From: Tardiphaga sp. P9-11
Lineage (GTDB): Bacteria; Pseudomonadota; Alphaproteobacteria; Rhizobiales; Xanthobacteraceae
Direction: 5' to 3'
NCBI RefSeq assembly: GCF_008329525.1
Contig: NZ_NPKQ01000002.1
Span: 186,001 to 250,000 of the forward strand
Length of the DNA stretch: 64,000 bases
Part shown: positions 29,636-38,447 of the stretch, one piece after another
Layout of the letters: each line of letters opens with the position of its first letter
Position numbering within the stretch: the stretch's first letter is position 1
Made by a program: the position numbers and the translations under genes
Notes under the pieces: generated by a model
The model's input: only the letters and a program-made list of their open reading frames with translations
Told to the model about the DNA's origin: nothing
Database searches by the model: none

Positions 29636-30099
29636 TATGCGGCCCTCTTGTTCTTGCGGTTCAAAGCGCCGACGTCGAATGCTTCCGGCTGCTGGGCCTC
29701 GTGCGGGTGCTCTGCACCGGCATAAACACGCAGATTGCCGAACTGGACGCGACCGAGCGGGCCGCGTGGGATCATGCGCTCAACAGCCTTCTCGACAACG
29801 CGCTCCGGGAAACGACCTTCGAGGATCGACTTCGCAGTACGTTCCTTGATGCCGCCGATGAAGCCGGTGTGGTGATAGTAGACCTTGTCGTCGCGCTTGC
29901 GGCCGGTGAAAACCACCTTGTCCGCGTTGACGATGATGACATGGTCGCCGCAATCAACATGCGGGGTGTAGGTCGGGAGGTGCTTGCCGCGCAGCCGCAT
30001 TGCGACCAGCGTGGCCAGCCGGCCCACCACGAGACCAGTGGCGTCGATGACGATCCACTTCTTCGTGATCTCGGCGGGCTTTGCCGAAAACGTCTTCAT
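29635..30099 (-). CDS. rplM: Ribosomal protein L13
   Basis: An early-assembling large-subunit protein. The 154 residues include [35 protein letters not shown] and the signature [13 protein letters not shown]. It is the first gene of the rplM-rpsI operon, whose order is conserved across bacteria. Confidence 0.98.
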   Translation of the reverse strand: MKTFSAKPAEITKKWIVIDATGLVVGRLATLVAMRLRGKHLPTYTPHVDCGDHVIIVNADKVVFTGRKRDDKVYYHHTGFIGGIKERTAKSILEGRFPERVVEKAVERMIPRGPLGRVQFGNLRVYAGAEHPHEAQQPEAFDVGALNRKNKRAA

Positions 30100-30124
30100 T
30101 GTGAATATCCATGAAAAGGGGATA

Positions 30125-30142
30125 TCGGCGGTGATCCGCCGA
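30125..30142 (-). promoter_or_regulatory. Leader hairpin of rplM
   Basis: The 7-bp inverted repeat TCGGCGG-TGAT-CCGCCGA lies 26 bases upstream of the rplM start. L13 operons are autoregulated through leader structures in other bacteria; whether this hairpin does that is unknown. Confidence 0.3.
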
Positions 30143-30250
30143 ACTGAGGGCGTTTCTAGATAGACAACCGGATTCCGTCAATGCCAAATACGACAGAATT
30201 ATCCAGTTAAATCATCGCATTATAATTATGGTTCTATAATACCCTTGTAA

Positions 30251-30682
30251 TTACTCAACGTTCGGAATGGAGTAGGTTGACGTCACATGGGCGATCGGAT
30301 CGGCCGAAGTGCCTGATAACAGGGTCACTTCGCCCACCGCGAGGCGTTTTCCGAGCTTCAGCAGCTTGGCGGCTGCCAAGACATCTTGTCCGGGCAGACC
30401 CTTGCGCAGGAAATTGATGTTCAGGCTGGTCGTCACCGCGAGGCCCACGGGGCCGATCGCCGACAGCAGCACGACATACATGGCGAAATCGGCCAGAGCC
30501 ATCAGCGTCGGACCCGACACCGTGCCGCCCGGCCGCAGCATGCGCTCGCCATAGGTCTGGCGCAGCAGGCACGTGGTACCATCAGCGCTTTCAATCGCGA
30601 TATCGCCGGCGCCAAAGGCCTGCGGGAACTCACGTTTCAGGAACGACTCGAGTTCGGCCACACTCATTTTCGCAGTCGTCAT
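30251..30682 (-). CDS. PaaI-type hotdog thioesterase
   Basis: A 143-residue acyl-CoA thioesterase of the hotdog fold: LRPGGTVSGPTLMALADFAMYVVLLSAIG with the Asp/Ala-Asp helix, then TTSLNINFLRKG. The catalytic Asp or Glu is expected in the helix of the ALADFAMY segment. The substrate is not predictable. It is divergent from the enoyl-CoA hydratase gene (61 bases between starts), so a shared promoter region and a related acyl-CoA role are plausible. Confidence 0.88.
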   Translation of the reverse strand: MTTAKMSVAELESFLKREFPQAFGAGDIAIESADGTTCLLRQTYGERMLRPGGTVSGPTLMALADFAMYVVLLSAIGPVGLAVTTSLNINFLRKGLPGQDVLAAAKLLKLGKRLAVGEVTLLSGTSADPIAHVTSTYSIPNVE

Positions 30683-30743
30683 GTCTCCACCCTGCTCTCG
30701 CTTGTGCCGTCCTGTTACAATATGGTGACGGTCCTGCCCAGCG

Positions 30744-31580
30744 ATGGAATCTCAAGTCATGGTTCAACCAGCACGCGCGGAAACAGCGCAGCCATCCATT
30801 CTTCTGCGTGAAACGGTCGGCAACATCGGCGTATTGACGCTGAATCGTCCCGCCGCCCGCAACAGCCTCTCCGAGGGCCTGATCGGCGAGTTGCACGCTG
30901 CCCTCGATGACATTGCCCAAGACAATGCCGTGCGCGCCGTGGTGATCGCCGCCAACGGCTCGGTATTCTCCGCCGGGCATGACCTGAAAGAACTGACTGC
31001 CCGCCGCGCCGATGCTGACCGCGGTCGCGCCTACTTCGCACATATGATGGCGATCTGCAGCTCCATGATGCAGGCCGTCGTGCGGCTGCCGAAGCCGGTG
31101 ATCGCCGCCGTGCAAGGCGTCGCCACAGCCGCAGGCTGCCAGCTCGTGGCGAGTTGCGATCTCGCCATCGCCTCCGACCATGCAACATTCGCGACGCCCG
31201 GCGTCGACATCGGCCTGTTCTGTTCGACGCCCATGGTGGCGCTGTCGCGCAACGTCACGCGCAAACAGGCGATGGAAATGCTGCTGACCGGCGAGCCCAT
31301 CTCCGCCGAACGCGCCCGCGAAATCGGCTTGGTCAACCGCGTGGTATCTGCCGACACCGAACGCGATGCTGCCATCGCGCTGGCGCAGCAGGTCGCGCGC
31401 AAGTCGGCGCATACGGTCAGGATCGGCAAGGAAGCGTTCTATCGCCAGGCCGAGATGAACCTCGCGGATGCCTATCGCTTCGCCGCCGAAGTAATGACCG
31501 AGAACATGATGGCGCGCGACGCCGAAGAAGGGATCGGCGCGTTCATCGCAAAGCGCGAGCCGAAGTGGGAAGACCGGTAA
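30744..31580 (+). CDS. Enoyl-CoA hydratase/isomerase family protein
   Basis: A 278-residue crotonase-fold protein. The CoA-binding signature (SAGHDLKEL) and oxyanion-hole glycine (GVATAAGCQLVASCDLAIAS) are present. The two catalytic glutamates of classical hydratases are not: AGCQLV replaces GGGCEL, and the second site reads TPGVDIGLF. This matches the ECHDC3-like branch, whose activity is unclear. It is followed by a CoA-binding protein gene after only five bases, so the pair is an operon. Confidence 0.87.
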   Translation: MESQVMVQPARAETAQPSILLRETVGNIGVLTLNRPAARNSLSEGLIGELHAALDDIAQDNAVRAVVIAANGSVFSAGHDLKELTARRADADRGRAYFAHMMAICSSMMQAVVRLPKPVIAAVQGVATAAGCQLVASCDLAIASDHATFATPGVDIGLFCSTPMVALSRNVTRKQAMEMLLTGEPISAERAREIGLVNRVVSADTERDAAIALAQQVARKSAHTVRIGKEAFYRQAEMNLADAYRFAAEVMTENMMARDAEEGIGAFIAKREPKWEDR

Positions 31581-31585
31581 TTGAA

Positions 31586-32182
31586 ATGAACCACGACAGC
31601 TATAACGACGCCTATATCCGCGAGATCCTCAATACCGTCAAAACCGTCGCGATGGTCGGCGCCTCGCCGCAAAACGTGCGGCCGAGCTATTTCGTGTTCA
31701 AGTATCTCGCCGAGCGCGGCTACGACATGATTCCGATCAATCCGGGCCAGGTCGGCAAGAGCCTGCTCAACAAGCCGTTCGTCGCCTCGCTGCAGGAGAT
31801 CGGTCGCCCGATCGACATGGTCGACATCTTCCGCAGCGCCGAGCATGTCATGTCGATCGTCGACATCATACTGACGCTCAATCCGCTGCCCAAGGTGGCC
31901 TGGATGCAGCTCGGCGTGCGCCATGATGAGGCCGCCGCCAGGCTTGAAGCCGCGGGCATCAAGGTTGTGATGAACCGCTGCCCCAAGATCGAATATGGCC
32001 GGCTGTCATCCGAGATCCAGTGGATGGGTGTCAATTCGCGCACGCTCAGTTCCAAGCGCGCGCCGATCCCGACCCAGGGCATGCGGTTGTCGCTCAATCG
32101 CAGCAGTGTCGGCGGTGGCAGCACCGCTGCGGCCGATCGCGTTGCGCAGCAAAATAACAAGGACAAGAACGACACCGCCTGA
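31586..32182 (+). CDS. CoA-binding domain protein (YccU-like)
   Basis: A 198-residue protein with the Rossmann-like CoA-binding fold: VAMVGASPQNVRPSYFVFKYL near the N-terminus, YDMIPINPG, then DMVDIFRSAEHV and VVMNRCPKIEY. It resembles the CoA_binding_2 family, of unknown biochemical role. The C-terminal 50 residues are Ser/Gln/Asn-rich and probably disordered. It starts five bases after the enoyl-CoA hydratase homologue. Confidence 0.87.
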   Translation: MNHDSYNDAYIREILNTVKTVAMVGASPQNVRPSYFVFKYLAERGYDMIPINPGQVGKSLLNKPFVASLQEIGRPIDMVDIFRSAEHVMSIVDIILTLNPLPKVAWMQLGVRHDEAAARLEAAGIKVVMNRCPKIEYGRLSSEIQWMGVNSRTLSSKRAPIPTQGMRLSLNRSSVGGGSTAAADRVAQQNNKDKNDTA

Positions 32183-32292
32183 CGGTGCGTTTCGCGATTT
32201 TATTTCCTTTGAAATGACACAGCGCAGCATGACTGTTGCGAAGTCTGCGCACAATGTCGCCTCGCCTTGACGGCAGCGCCGCGCCCGATCAG

Positions 32293-32304
32293 GTTGGCGC
32301 CAAC
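32293..32304. promoter_or_regulatory. Perfect palindrome upstream of metY
   Basis: GTTGGCGCCAAC is a 12-base perfect palindrome about 28 bases before the metY start. It could be an operator. I checked for a SAM-II riboswitch here and did not find its conserved GCTAAA-GGG end. Confidence 0.3.
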
Positions 32305-32331
32305 AAACCGACTATTCGACAGGGAGTGATG

Positions 32332-33612
32332 ATGAACGATCGTATTCCAGGCTTCGGCACCCTCGCCGTCCATGCCGGCGCGCAGCCCGACCCGACCACC
32401 GGCGCACGCGCGACGCCGATCTATCAGACCACCTCATTCGTCTTCAATGACGCGGATCACGCCGCCTCGCTGTTCGGCCTGCAATCTTTCGGCAACATCT
32501 ACACGCGCATCACCAACCCGACCACGGCGGTGCTTGAAGAGCGTGTCGCAGCGCTGGAAGGCGGCACCGCGGCGCTCGCCGTCGCGTCCGGCCATGCCGC
32601 GCAGCTGGTGGCGTTTCAGCAGCTGCTGCAGCCCGGCGACGAATTCATCGCCTCGCGCAAACTTTATGGCGGTTCTATCAACCAGTTCAGCCATGCCTTC
32701 AGGAGCTTCGGCTGGAACGTGGTGTGGGCCGATCCGGATGATATCCCGTCGTTCGAGCGCGCGGTAACGAACAAGACCAAGGCGATCTTCATCGAATCCA
32801 TAGCCAATCCTGCGGGCTCGATCACCGACATCGAGGCAGTCGCGGCCGTAGCCCGCAAGGCCGGCGTGCCGTTGATCGTCGATAACACACTGGCAACGCC
32901 ATACCTGATCAAGCCGATCGATCACGGCGCCGACATCGTCGTGCATTCGTTGACCAAGTTTCTCGGCGGCCACGGCAATTCGCTCGGCGGCATCATCGTG
33001 GATGCCGGTACCTTCGACTGGTCGAAGGACGGCAAATATCCGGTGCTGTCAGAACCACGCCCGGAATATCACGGCATCAAGCTGCAAGAGACGTTTGGCA
33101 ACTTCGCTTTCGCCATCGCCTGCCGCGTACTCGGCCTGCGCGATCTCGGCCCGGCGCTGTCGCCGTTCAACGCATTCCTGATCCAGACCGGCATCGAAAC
33201 GCTGCCGCTGCGCATGCAGCGCCACAGCGACAATGCCAAGGCGGTCGCCGAATGGCTTTCGGCACATCCGAAAGTGGCGGCGGTGAATTATTCGGGATTG
33301 TCGGATAACCGCTATCATGCTCTCGCGCGCAAATATGCGCCGAAGGGCGCGGGCGCCGTGTTCACCTTCAGTCTGAAGGGCGGCTACGACGCCGGCGTCA
33401 ACCTGGTGTCGAATCTGAAACTGTTCTCGCATCTCGCCAATGTCGGCGACACCCGTTCGCTGGTGATCCACCCGGCTTCGACCACGCACAGCCAGCTCGA
33501 CGACGAAGCCAAGACGCGCTCCGGCGCCGGACCGGACGTGGTGCGTCTGTCTGTTGGCATCGAGGACAAGGAAGATCTGATCGCGGATCTCGAACAGGCG
33601 CTGAACGCGTAA
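32332..33612 (+). CDS. metY: O-acetylhomoserine aminocarboxypropyltransferase (sulfhydrylase)
   Basis: A PLP enzyme of methionine synthesis that makes homocysteine from O-acetylhomoserine and sulfide. It is 426 residues long. Family signatures are TLAVHAGAQPDPTTGARATPIYQTTSF, NIYTRITNPT, and the PLP-binding lysine in HSLTKFLGGHG (about residue 208). The second of two adjacent ATGs is chosen because AGGGA lies six bases before it. It converges with the FTR1 gene. A cystathionine-synthase-like role is less likely given the length and N-terminus. Confidence 0.92.
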   Translation: MNDRIPGFGTLAVHAGAQPDPTTGARATPIYQTTSFVFNDADHAASLFGLQSFGNIYTRITNPTTAVLEERVAALEGGTAALAVASGHAAQLVAFQQLLQPGDEFIASRKLYGGSINQFSHAFRSFGWNVVWADPDDIPSFERAVTNKTKAIFIESIANPAGSITDIEAVAAVARKAGVPLIVDNTLATPYLIKPIDHGADIVVHSLTKFLGGHGNSLGGIIVDAGTFDWSKDGKYPVLSEPRPEYHGIKLQETFGNFAFAIACRVLGLRDLGPALSPFNAFLIQTGIETLPLRMQRHSDNAKAVAEWLSAHPKVAAVNYSGLSDNRYHALARKYAPKGAGAVFTFSLKGGYDAGVNLVSNLKLFSHLANVGDTRSLVIHPASTTHSQLDDEAKTRSGAGPDVVRLSVGIEDKEDLIADLEQALNA

Positions 33613-33631
33613 GCCGGACTGCGATGCGCGC

Positions 33632-34441
33632 TCACGCTTTGGCGCGCATCGCCTTCGCTTCGCGAATCAAACGCGCATTACGCTGGAACACCGAATAGGT
33701 CGCCAGCGCGAATAGCACCACCAGCAACTGGATCGACAGCGCTTCCAGCGTCGGATTGAAACCGATTGCCGTGAGGAATGCGCCGCCCGGCGCGTCGGTG
33801 ACCGGGATCATCGCCTGCTCCTGGAATTCCTGGATGGCTTCGCCGATGAACTTGATGCCCATCACGAACAGGAAGGCCGAGGTGATGATGAACAACGGCC
33901 GCAGCGGGATACGCTGGGCGATCATATTGATGAAATAGAACAGCACAACCAGACCCGCTGTCGCCGCCGCCAGACCGCCGAACAGCCCGACGCTCCAGCC
34001 GCCTTCGGTGGTGGCAAGCGTGTTGATGAACAGCACGGTCTCGGCGCCTTCACGAAACACTGCGAGAAACGCCAGCATCGCGACGGCAAGGCCGGTATCC
34101 TGCGCAAGCGCGTGATCCGCTTTCGCCCCCAGATAGTCCTGCCAGCCGCGCGGATCCTGCTTCACCATCAGCCAGCCGCTAACATAGAGCATCAGGCCCG
34201 CGGCAAACAGGATGACGATGCCCTCGAAAACGTCGCTGTGGTCGCCGGAATTGAACACCGCGAACGCCCAGGCCGCGATCAGGCTGGCGAGGATCGCCGC
34301 CAGCGCGCCCAGATAGAGCGCGGTCACGCGGTGGCTGCCGCCGGATTTTCTGAGGTAGCCGGCCAGTGCCGCGATCACGAGCATGGCCTCGAGGCCCTCG
34401 CGTAGCAGAATAACGGCAGCCTGAATGAGTACGGACGACAT
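33632..34441 (-). CDS. FTR1-family high-affinity iron permease
   Basis: A 269-residue inner-membrane protein with seven predicted helices and the two iron-coordinating motifs LREGLEAM (about residues 13-20) and FREGAETV (about 130-137). It takes up ferric or ferrous iron, usually with a periplasmic oxidase or EfeO-like partner; none lies next to it here. A candidate iron-control element is 87 bases upstream. It lies downstream of heme A synthase on the same strand. Confidence 0.9.
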   Translation of the reverse strand: MSSVLIQAAVILLREGLEAMLVIAALAGYLRKSGGSHRVTALYLGALAAILASLIAAWAFAVFNSGDHSDVFEGIVILFAAGLMLYVSGWLMVKQDPRGWQDYLGAKADHALAQDTGLAVAMLAFLAVFREGAETVLFINTLATTEGGWSVGLFGGLAAATAGLVVLFYFINMIAQRIPLRPLFIITSAFLFVMGIKFIGEAIQEFQEQAMIPVTDAPGGAFLTAIGFNPTLEALSIQLLVVLFALATYSVFQRNARLIREAKAMRAKA

Positions 34442-34527
34442 GACCCAATCCCGTGTGGCGGTGTGCCGTATCTATTGCGCGCTGCGCATGAGCGAAAGCG
34501 GCACAGCCACACGACTGCGTCAACTCC

Positions 34528-34544
34528 GTTACAATCGTTCTAGT
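34528..34544 (-). promoter_or_regulatory. Candidate iron control element upstream of the iron permease
   Basis: Minus-strand ACTAGAACGATTGTAAC matches 10 of the 14 fixed positions of the Irr-type ICE pattern TTTAGAA-N3-TTCTAAA. The location between heme A synthase and the FTR1 start fits control of iron uptake by Irr. Confidence 0.4.
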
Positions 34545-34560
34545 CAATGACGCCCGGCCG

Positions 34561-35652
34561 TCAGGCGGCCTTGCCGACAGCGAGATCGAGTTGACGTTCC
34601 GTCAACGCCGCCCCGTGCGGCTTCATCCGCTCCACTTGCAGGATTGCCAGCGTCAAAACCACGATCGCCACCGCCTGATGGCTCAGCGCCAGATCGATCG
34701 GCACCTGATGCAGCAGCGTGAGAATGCCGAGTGCTGCCTGCACCGCGATCGATGCCGCCAGCCACAGCGCGCCGTTAACGACAGCGGTCCCTGCCCGCGC
34801 GCGGATCGCGTCAACCACATGCCAGATCGCCAGTGCGAACAGCGCATAGGCGGTCATGCGATGCTGGAACTGAACCGTCAGCGTGTTGTCGAACATGTTG
34901 CGCCACCACGGGTCCTCGAAGAACAGCCGCGACGCAGACGGGATCAGCGCGCCATCGATCTCCGGCCAGGTGTTGAAAACACGGCCGGCGCGAAGTCCCG
35001 CGACCAGCGCACCGAAATAGAGCTGCAGGAAGGTCAGCCCCAGCAGCACCCAACTCGTCACGCGCAGCCGGCTGGCTGCGAGGACCGGCGCGCGATCGCT
35101 CAGCCGCCGCAGCGTCCAGACGATAGCGGCGAAGATGATCAGCGCCAGCATCAGATGCGCAGCGAGACGATATTGCGAGACCTCGACGCGCTTGGTCAGG
35201 CCTGACGCCACCATCCACCAGCCCACCGCGCCCTGCAGGCCGCCAAGCCCGAAGATCACCCACAGCCGCTTCTTCAGCTCCGAGGTGAGGATGCCGCGCC
35301 ATAGAAACCAGAGGAACGGCAGCAGGAACACCATGCCGATCACGCGACCGAGCAGGCGATGGCTCCATTCCCACCAGAAGATGGTCTTGAACTCATGAAG
35401 CGTCATGCCCGCGTTGAGTTCGCGATATTGCGGGATCTGCTTGTAGGCCTCGAAGGCCGCGATCCAGTGCGTTTCATCCAGCGGCGGGATCGCGCCGGTG
35501 ACCGGCTTCCACTCCACGATCGACAGGCCGGACTCGGTCAGCCGCGTCGCGCCGCCGACCAATACCATCGCCACGATCATCGCGGCGACGGCAATCAGCC
35601 ACCAGCGCACCGGGCGTAATTCCTTGTGGCGGGTTTGGGACGGAGCGGTCAT
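34561..35652 (-). CDS. ctaA: Heme A synthase
   Basis: Converts heme O to heme A for cytochrome c oxidase. The 363-residue membrane protein has eight predicted helices in two four-helix halves. Conserved pieces include [25 protein letters not shown], the heme-ligand region [20 protein letters not shown]-like [13 protein letters not shown] and [14 protein letters not shown]. It is the type-2 (COX15) form found in alphaproteobacteria. It starts divergently from the DUF2842 gene. Confidence 0.95.
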   Translation of the reverse strand: MTAPSQTRHKELRPVRWWLIAVAAMIVAMVLVGGATRLTESGLSIVEWKPVTGAIPPLDETHWIAAFEAYKQIPQYRELNAGMTLHEFKTIFWWEWSHRLLGRVIGMVFLLPFLWFLWRGILTSELKKRLWVIFGLGGLQGAVGWWMVASGLTKRVEVSQYRLAAHLMLALIIFAAIVWTLRRLSDRAPVLAASRLRVTSWVLLGLTFLQLYFGALVAGLRAGRVFNTWPEIDGALIPSASRLFFEDPWWRNMFDNTLTVQFQHRMTAYALFALAIWHVVDAIRARAGTAVVNGALWLAASIAVQAALGILTLLHQVPIDLALSHQAVAIVVLTLAILQVERMKPHGAALTERQLDLAVGKAA

Positions 35653-35804
35653 TGAAAGGTCTCGGGAACAGCCGCGAAATCAGCGCCAAAATCAGCGCTT
35701 TGAATGAAATTTCGAGCCCCTTATAGTCCGCCCGCAAAGGCCTGCAAAGTTGGGTACTTTGCCCAACCCGATGCCAAACCGACTTTGGACCGCACATTTC
35801 CGTC

Positions 35805-36029
35805 ATGACCATCCGCACGCGCAAATTCTTCGGAACCATCTTTTTGCTGATCCTCGTGGTGATGTGGTCGCTGCTCGGCATGACCGTGGCGCAGACGCCG
35901 TGGCTGGCCAATAATGGCTGGCTGCAGGCCGCCTTTTACGTGATCGCCGGTCTCGGCTGGGTGCTGCCAGCGATGCCGATCATCAGCTGGATGGGCAAAG
36001 CCGATCCCGTGGATCCCGAGGCCGGCTAG
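35805..36029 (+). CDS. DUF2842 family membrane protein
   Basis: A 74-residue protein with two transmembrane helices (about 9-30 and 42-62) and the family ending GLGWVLPAMPIISWM. It is widespread in alphaproteobacteria, often near cytochrome oxidase genes; its role is unknown. The gene end overlaps the convergent deacetylase gene by four bases. Confidence 0.85.
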   Translation: MTIRTRKFFGTIFLLILVVMWSLLGMTVAQTPWLANNGWLQAAFYVIAGLGWVLPAMPIISWMGKADPVDPEAG

Positions 36030-37105
36030 CGCCGCGCCCCCGCGCCGAGCATCAAGCCCGACACCATCACCCGCAAGGCGCGCAGCGACGTCCGCCGGCC
36101 GTCCCAGGCCAGCCGCGGCAGCGCATGGATATCCGATCCACTGTCGGGCCTGATGACACCAGGGATCGACGTCACGGCGCTGGCGAAGCCAGCCTCCCCC
36201 GCCATCGCGATGTGACGCTGGTCGAACGATCTCTCATCGCCGAACGGAAAAGCGAAATGGCGCGGCGCGTAAGGCAGTGCCGCCTGCGTCACGGCCCGCC
36301 CCATGGCGATCTCGCGCAACGCCGCGTTATCGCCGAGATTAGCAAGCGCCGGATAATTCACGGTGCTGCTGCCGACGGTCGCTCGTGGGTTCGACACGAA
36401 AGTCGCCACGTCGTCCCAACTCAACGCCGCATGGCGTGACAGCGACGCGAGATCGACCGAGTAGCGCTTGCAGAGATCGTCGGTCGCGACAGCCAGTTCA
36501 TGCGGCGGCAGTATCCGCATCCAACTGTCGAGGTAGTAATAGGCGCGATACTTGTCGACGGATGAAGCCGTTTCGAAATGCCGCTGCCGGTGATCGATCA
36601 TCAGGCTGATGCGGTCATGCGTCGCGATCGCCTGCTCCAGCGCCAGCCACCACATGGCGCCAAGCCCATCGGCAAATGCGCTCGGCAGATAGAGCGTGAA
36701 CGGCACCTCATGCGCGGCCAGAAGCGGATAGGCGAAATCGATGAAGTCGCGCGTGCCGCCATCGAACGTCAGCGCGACGAAGCGCAATCCTTCTCGCGGC
36801 GCACTGGCACGGCGACAGGCCTCGTCGATGCCGACGATATCGACCGGCCAACGCTTCAGCGCCCGAATGGCGCGGTCGAGAAAACCCGGCGTGATCTCGT
36901 GGGATTTCAACGGCTGAAATGCGTCCTGCCGCGGCGGCCGCACGCGTTCGAATTTGAGAATGATACCGGCGCCACCATACGTGCCTTCCAGCAGACGGTG
37001 CGTGCCGCTGAGATAGGTCAGTTCGAAGGCAAGAGCCGCGCGCCAACCAGTCCTGTATGACACCGCAGATTCCCCCAAAGCGGCATCATGCCCCTCGCCA
37101 GTCAC
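36026..37105 (-). CDS. Polysaccharide deacetylase family protein
   Basis: A 359-residue protein with the NodB-type fold: ALTFDGGTRDFIDFAYPLL (a TFDDG motif with one Asp changed to Gly) near residue 112, and AFPFGDERSF near 290. The first metal-binding Asp is retained. It should remove N-acetyl groups from a surface polysaccharide or its lipid-linked precursor. It begins at a GTG and is divergent from the CelD-like gene, at the left edge of the polysaccharide locus. Confidence 0.85.
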   Translation of the reverse strand: MTGEGHDAALGESAVSYRTGWRAALAFELTYLSGTHRLLEGTYGGAGIILKFERVRPPRQDAFQPLKSHEITPGFLDRAIRALKRWPVDIVGIDEACRRASAPREGLRFVALTFDGGTRDFIDFAYPLLAAHEVPFTLYLPSAFADGLGAMWWLALEQAIATHDRISLMIDHRQRHFETASSVDKYRAYYYLDSWMRILPPHELAVATDDLCKRYSVDLASLSRHAALSWDDVATFVSNPRATVGSSTVNYPALANLGDNAALREIAMGRAVTQAALPYAPRHFAFPFGDERSFDQRHIAMAGEAGFASAVTSIPGVIRPDSGSDIHALPRLAWDGRRTSLRALRVMVSGLMLGAGARR

Positions 37106-37190
37106 CTATTGTCATTACTGTTTGTTGACATTTCTTTGCAAAGGTCGCCCCAAACCTGAAAATCTAAACAAAATCTGAAACAGGCTCGCG

Positions 37191-38372
37191 ATGACCATGG
37201 CTGCTGTGATGGAAACACCTGTGGCGATGGCAGCTGCGAGCCGCATCGCACGCGTCGATGTGATCAGCGATTTCAGCGCCGCCGAAGCCATCTGGCGCAG
37301 CCTTGAGACGTCCGAACAGCTCTCCACGCCCTATCAGCGCTTCGATTTCCAGTCGGCCTGGCAGACCCATATCGGCGCACAGGAAGGCCTGCGGCCGTTC
37401 ATCGTCGTCGCCTATGACGCTGCGCAACAGCCATTGCTGCTGCTGCCGCTCGCCGTCAGCCGCGAGAACGGCATGCGCGTTGCCGGCTATCTCGGCGGCA
37501 AGCACGTCACCTTCAACATGCCGCTGTTCCGGCGCGACTTCGCAGCGCAGGCGACAAAGGCAGATATCGACGCGCTGCTGCACGGCATCCAGCAGCACAG
37601 CGAAACCGTCGACGTCCTCGCGCTGGTACGTCAGCCCAAAAGCTGGATTGGCATCGACAATCCGCTCGCGCTGCTGCCAAGCCAGGCCTCGACCAATGAT
37701 TGCCCGGTGCTGAAGATGGTGCCCGGCGAAGCGGCGACAGATCGCATCAGCAATTCGTTCCGCAAGCGCCTGAAGACCAAGGAAGGCAAGTACCGAAATC
37801 TTGCCGGCTATCGCTACATGCACGCGAAGACGGAGGCCGAGGTCACGCGCGTGCTCGACGCCTTCTTCGCCATCAAGCCGCTGCGCATGGCCGAACAGAA
37901 CCTGCCCAACGTATTCGCCGAGCCCGGTGTCGAGGCCTTCATCCGCCAGGCCTGCGCGACGCCCCGCGCGGATGGTTACACCATCGATGTCCACGCGCTC
38001 GCATGCGACGAGGAAGTGATCGCGATGTTCGCCGGTGTCGCCGATGACAGCCGCTTCTCGATGATGTTCAACACTTACACTATGTCGGAGAATGCCAAAT
38101 ACAGCCCCGGCCTGATTCTGATGCGCACCATCATCGATGCCTATGCCGAGCGCGGCGTGACCTCGCTGGATCTCGGCATCGGCGGCGACGACTACAAGCG
38201 GATGTTCTGCAAGGATGACGAGCCGATCTTCGACAGTTTTGTGCCGCTCACCACACGCGGCAAGCTCGGCGCCATGGGGCTGTCGTCCTTCGCCCATGCC
38301 AAGCGGCTGGTGAAGCAGACCCCCGCTCTGCTGCAGATGGCGCAGATGCTGCGCCACGCGTTTCAGCGCTAG
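37191..38372 (+). CDS. CelD/BcsL-like GNAT acetyltransferase
   Basis: A 393-residue protein of the family found in cellulose and exopolysaccharide clusters. The C-terminal GNAT part has FAGVADDSRFSMMFNTYTM, then SPGLILMRTIIDAYAERGV and LDLGIGGDDYKRMFC, which is the typical family core. It is cytoplasmic and may acetylate sugars or cell-surface precursors. It stands between the divergent deacetylase and a large hairpin. Confidence 0.85.
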   Translation: MTMAAVMETPVAMAAASRIARVDVISDFSAAEAIWRSLETSEQLSTPYQRFDFQSAWQTHIGAQEGLRPFIVVAYDAAQQPLLLLPLAVSRENGMRVAGYLGGKHVTFNMPLFRRDFAAQATKADIDALLHGIQQHSETVDVLALVRQPKSWIGIDNPLALLPSQASTNDCPVLKMVPGEAATDRISNSFRKRLKTKEGKYRNLAGYRYMHAKTEAEVTRVLDAFFAIKPLRMAEQNLPNVFAEPGVEAFIRQACATPRADGYTIDVHALACDEEVIAMFAGVADDSRFSMMFNTYTMSENAKYSPGLILMRTIIDAYAERGVTSLDLGIGGDDYKRMFCKDDEPIFDSFVPLTTRGKLGAMGLSSFAHAKRLVKQTPALLQMAQMLRHAFQR

Positions 38373-38389
38373 AGAACACGGCTCCTTCT

Positions 38390-38440
38390 TTACCTCTCCC
38401 CGCCCGGCGAAGCGAAGCTTCGCTAGGCGGGGCGAGGTAA
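38390..38440. terminator. Large hairpin between convergent genes
   Basis: Long near-perfect inverted repeat: TTACCTC and CCCCGCC in the left arm pair with GGCGGGG and GAGGTAA in the right arm, with GCGAAGCTTCGC nested at the tip. Position between two convergent genes suggests a bidirectional terminator; similar sequences are common between genes in this group of bacteria. Confidence 0.6.
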
Positions 38441-38447
38441 GCAAGCA

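Noticed and set aside
32183-32331. SAM-II riboswitch before metY
   Set aside because: The conserved pseudoknot text ending GCTAAA-GGG is missing.
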